From the NCBI RefSeq assembly GCF_002813775.1, contig NZ_CP020370.1, forward strand, positions 1,827,501 through 1,891,500: DNA of 64,000 nt, in the 5' to 3' direction. Positions 62,101 through 64,000 of the stretch are shown here, piece after piece. The position numbers were made by a program, and so were the translations under genes. Position 1 is the stretch's first letter; every line of letters starts with the position of its first letter. The notes beneath the pieces were generated by a model. It was not told the DNA's origin, ran no database searches, and saw only the letters and a list, made by a program, of their open reading frames with translations. This DNA comes from Candidatus Thiodictyon syntrophicum (GTDB taxonomy: Bacteria; Pseudomonadota; Gammaproteobacteria; Chromatiales; Chromatiaceae).

Positions 62101-64000
62101 CGCACAGGCTGCCTTTCCGCGGGCTTCAATGAGGCCGCGGCGAATTCGCCGCGGAAACACCTCGCGGCACGCCGCGGCCTCGCACAGTGACCCGGGCTTC
62201 AATGAGGCCGCGGCGAATTCGCCGCGGAAACAGCGCGACGACGCGGAGCCGATCCTGCCGCTGCTGGCGCTTCAATGAGGCCGCGGCGAATTCGCCGCGG
62301 AAACCTGCCACCTCCCAGGACCCGACGCCAGAGCCCGAGAGGGCTTCAATGAGGCCGCGGCGAATTCGCCGCGGAAACCGGCGAGCAGCGTCGCGTCCTC
62401 CATGTCCAACCCCTCGCTTCAATGAGGCCGCGGCGAATTCGCCGCGGAAACTGGGCTCTATTCGGGCCAAGTCAAGGGCTATTCGTTGCTTCAATGAGGC
62501 CGCGGCGAATTCGCCGCGGAAACGCGCTGGAACCGTGTGGAACTGATAGAGGAACCCGTCAGGCTTCAATGAGGCCGCGGCGAATTCGCCGCGGAAACGT
62601 CGTCAAGGCGCGTGATAGCGCCCCCGACACCGCGGGCTTCAATGAGGCCGCGGCGAATTCGCCGCGGAAACGGCGTCATGGCGCACGCGAAATGCGCGCG
62701 CCGAAATGGCTTCAATGAGGCCGCGGCGAATTCGCCGCGGAAACCTCGTAGACATGGGCGGGCTCCCATCCGGTATCGCTGCTTCAATGAGGCCGCGGCG
62801 AATTCGCCGCGGAAACCCCCGAGCCCCGCATAGCGCGCCATCAGTGCCCCCCCCGCTTCAATGAGGCCGCGGCGAATTCGCCGCGGAAACCAGGTAACCC
62901 CAGTCTTCGACGAAGCCAGCGGGAAGGCTTCAATGAGGCCGCGGCGAATTCGCCGCGGAAACTCCAAATGGTCTGGGACAGCGGCGACGAGAGCTTCGAG
63001 CTTCAATGAGGCCGCGGCGAATTCGCCGCGGAAACAATTCAGGGTGGAAACAAGGTTGAGCAAATAGCGAGCTTCAATGAGGCCGCGGCGAATTCGCCGC
63101 GGAAACGGTCAGGGGTCATATCGAGGACCTTGTAGAGGTCATCGCTTCAATGAGGCCGCGGCGAATTCGCCGCGGAAACCGGAGCCCAGCGCCCCCGCCG
63201 GGGCGGGGCTCGATGAGCTTCAATGAGGCCGCGGCGAATTCGCCGCGGAAACTTGACGCTCAGCGGGACGGTGGGGGCGTTGGGGTCCGTGCTTCAATGA
63301 GGCCGCGGCGAATTCGCCGCGGAAACGGGGAGCAGACCGAGCTACCCCTCGACGACATCTCCGCTTCAATGAGGCCGCGGCGAATTCGCCGCGGAAACCA
63401 CCCCAAATCTATAGAGCGAGCACATGACCGACACGCTTCAATGAGGCCGCGGCGAATTCGCCGCGGAAACGCCCCTGACCAAGACCACGGAGACCCACGA
63501 TGCCGACGCTTCAATGAGGCCGCGGCGAATTCGCCGCGGAAACACGGACTTCTGAGCCGTCTATTCTGCACACGGCTCGGGCTTCAATGAGGCCGCGGCG
63601 AATTCGCCGCGGAAACGGCACCTGCGCTCGGCCAAGTCGCAACGCGAATCCGCGCTTCAATGAGGCCGCGGCGAATTCGCCGCGGAAACTGGCGACTGCG
63701 ACGTCCTGGGCGAAGGTGTACGCGGAGCTTCAATGAGGCCGCGGCGAATTCGCCGCGGAAACGAGTGGACGGCATGGGGCGGGGCCTTGATCGATGGGTT
63801 GCTTCAATGAGGCCGCGGCGAATTCGCCGCGGAAACCTCGATTGCGGGGCGCGCGCGCCACTGGGGGGCGCCGGTGCTTCAATGAGGCCGCGGCGAATTC
63901 GCCGCGGAAACCAGCGGAACAGCGCGCGGCGCAACGGCTTGCCAACTTGCTTCAATGAGGCCGCGGCGAATTCGCCGCGGAAACAGTGACCATTGGGGCG
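56146..64000 (-). CRISPR. CRISPR array, right block (108 repeats, runs off the window)
   Basis: By my count 108 further repeats begin at 56146 and the last full one is 63949-63984; 16 bases of the next spacer remain, so the array continues. With the left block this makes 143 repeats. Two repeats vary by a single C to T change inside the palindromic core: 60147-60182 (at 60165) and 61607-61642 (at 61631). All others look identical. Spacers are 34-40 bases. Long open frames here are artefacts of the repeat having no stop codon in several frames. No cas gene is seen. Cas genes and leader would be expected to the right of the window if transcription is leftward as inferred. Confidence 0.97.

Noticed and set aside
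51700-63990. Many 60-180-residue open frames on both strands with FNEAAANSPRK, MRPRRIRRGN or FRGEFAAASLK motifs
   Set aside because: They are translations of the CRISPR repeat, which lacks stops in several frames. The period is not a multiple of three, so the frames drift; none has a conserved non-repeat domain.

Overview
This is a GC-rich gammaproteobacterial chromosome segment. The hisI-hisE-tatA-tatB-tatC order, CysB, PotFGHI and a gammaproteobacterial initiator tRNA support that. A purple sulfur bacterium (Chromatiaceae-like) is my best guess, but it rests on general resemblance and not on a marker gene.

Layout. 1-7.2 kb: end of a manC-type gene, ychF, a small coiled-coil membrane protein, tRNA-Met and a leftward putrescine-type ABC transporter (potFGHI). 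7.7-16.1 kb: a type I restriction-modification locus in the unusual order hsdR-hsdS-(AAA ATPase-TOPRIM-like pair)-hsdM. 16.5-20.9 kb: hisA-hisI-(Uma2)-hisE-tatABC, with hisF missing from its usual place. 21-25 kb: cysB, a cation/proton antiporter, an XRE regulator and a periplasmic Cache protein. 25.5-36.7 kb: the urea ABC transporter urtABCDE. It is interrupted by repeat blocks and, between urtD and urtE, by an opposite-strand LRR-Roc-COR-TIR protein of 1095 residues plus small accessory genes. 36.8-45.4 kb: housekeeping and envelope genes (DUF2845 lipoprotein, M1 peptidase, ChaN-PDZ, dapB, DUF3775, M48 peptidase, di-haem cytochrome, tRNA-fMet). 45.6-51.6 kb: an orphan hsdR, a fic gene cut at its active-site motif, and an IS66-family element. 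51.6-64 kb: a very large CRISPR array that runs off the window. I count 143 repeats (35 + 108). A second insertion sequence sits inside one spacer. No cas gene is visible.

The main stories are these. (1) The array and a wrecked type I RM locus meet exactly at the ends of one IS66 element without matching target duplications, so the junction looks like an IS-mediated rearrangement. (2) The IS inside the array has a 9-bp target duplication, and the spacer it split can be rebuilt. (3) Two spacers overlap end to end by 16 nt, so they sample one target sequence. (4) Three candidate defence units lie in one 64-kb window: the RM locus with AAA/TOPRIM cassette, the ROCO-TIR protein and the CRISPR array. 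(5) Almost every intergenic gap carries a palindrome whose arms are short words repeated in tandem. Several unrelated word families share this architecture, sometimes nested in one another, and one family is a discrete ~145-bp element with a conserved core.

All functional calls come from reading the sequence by eye; no database search was run.
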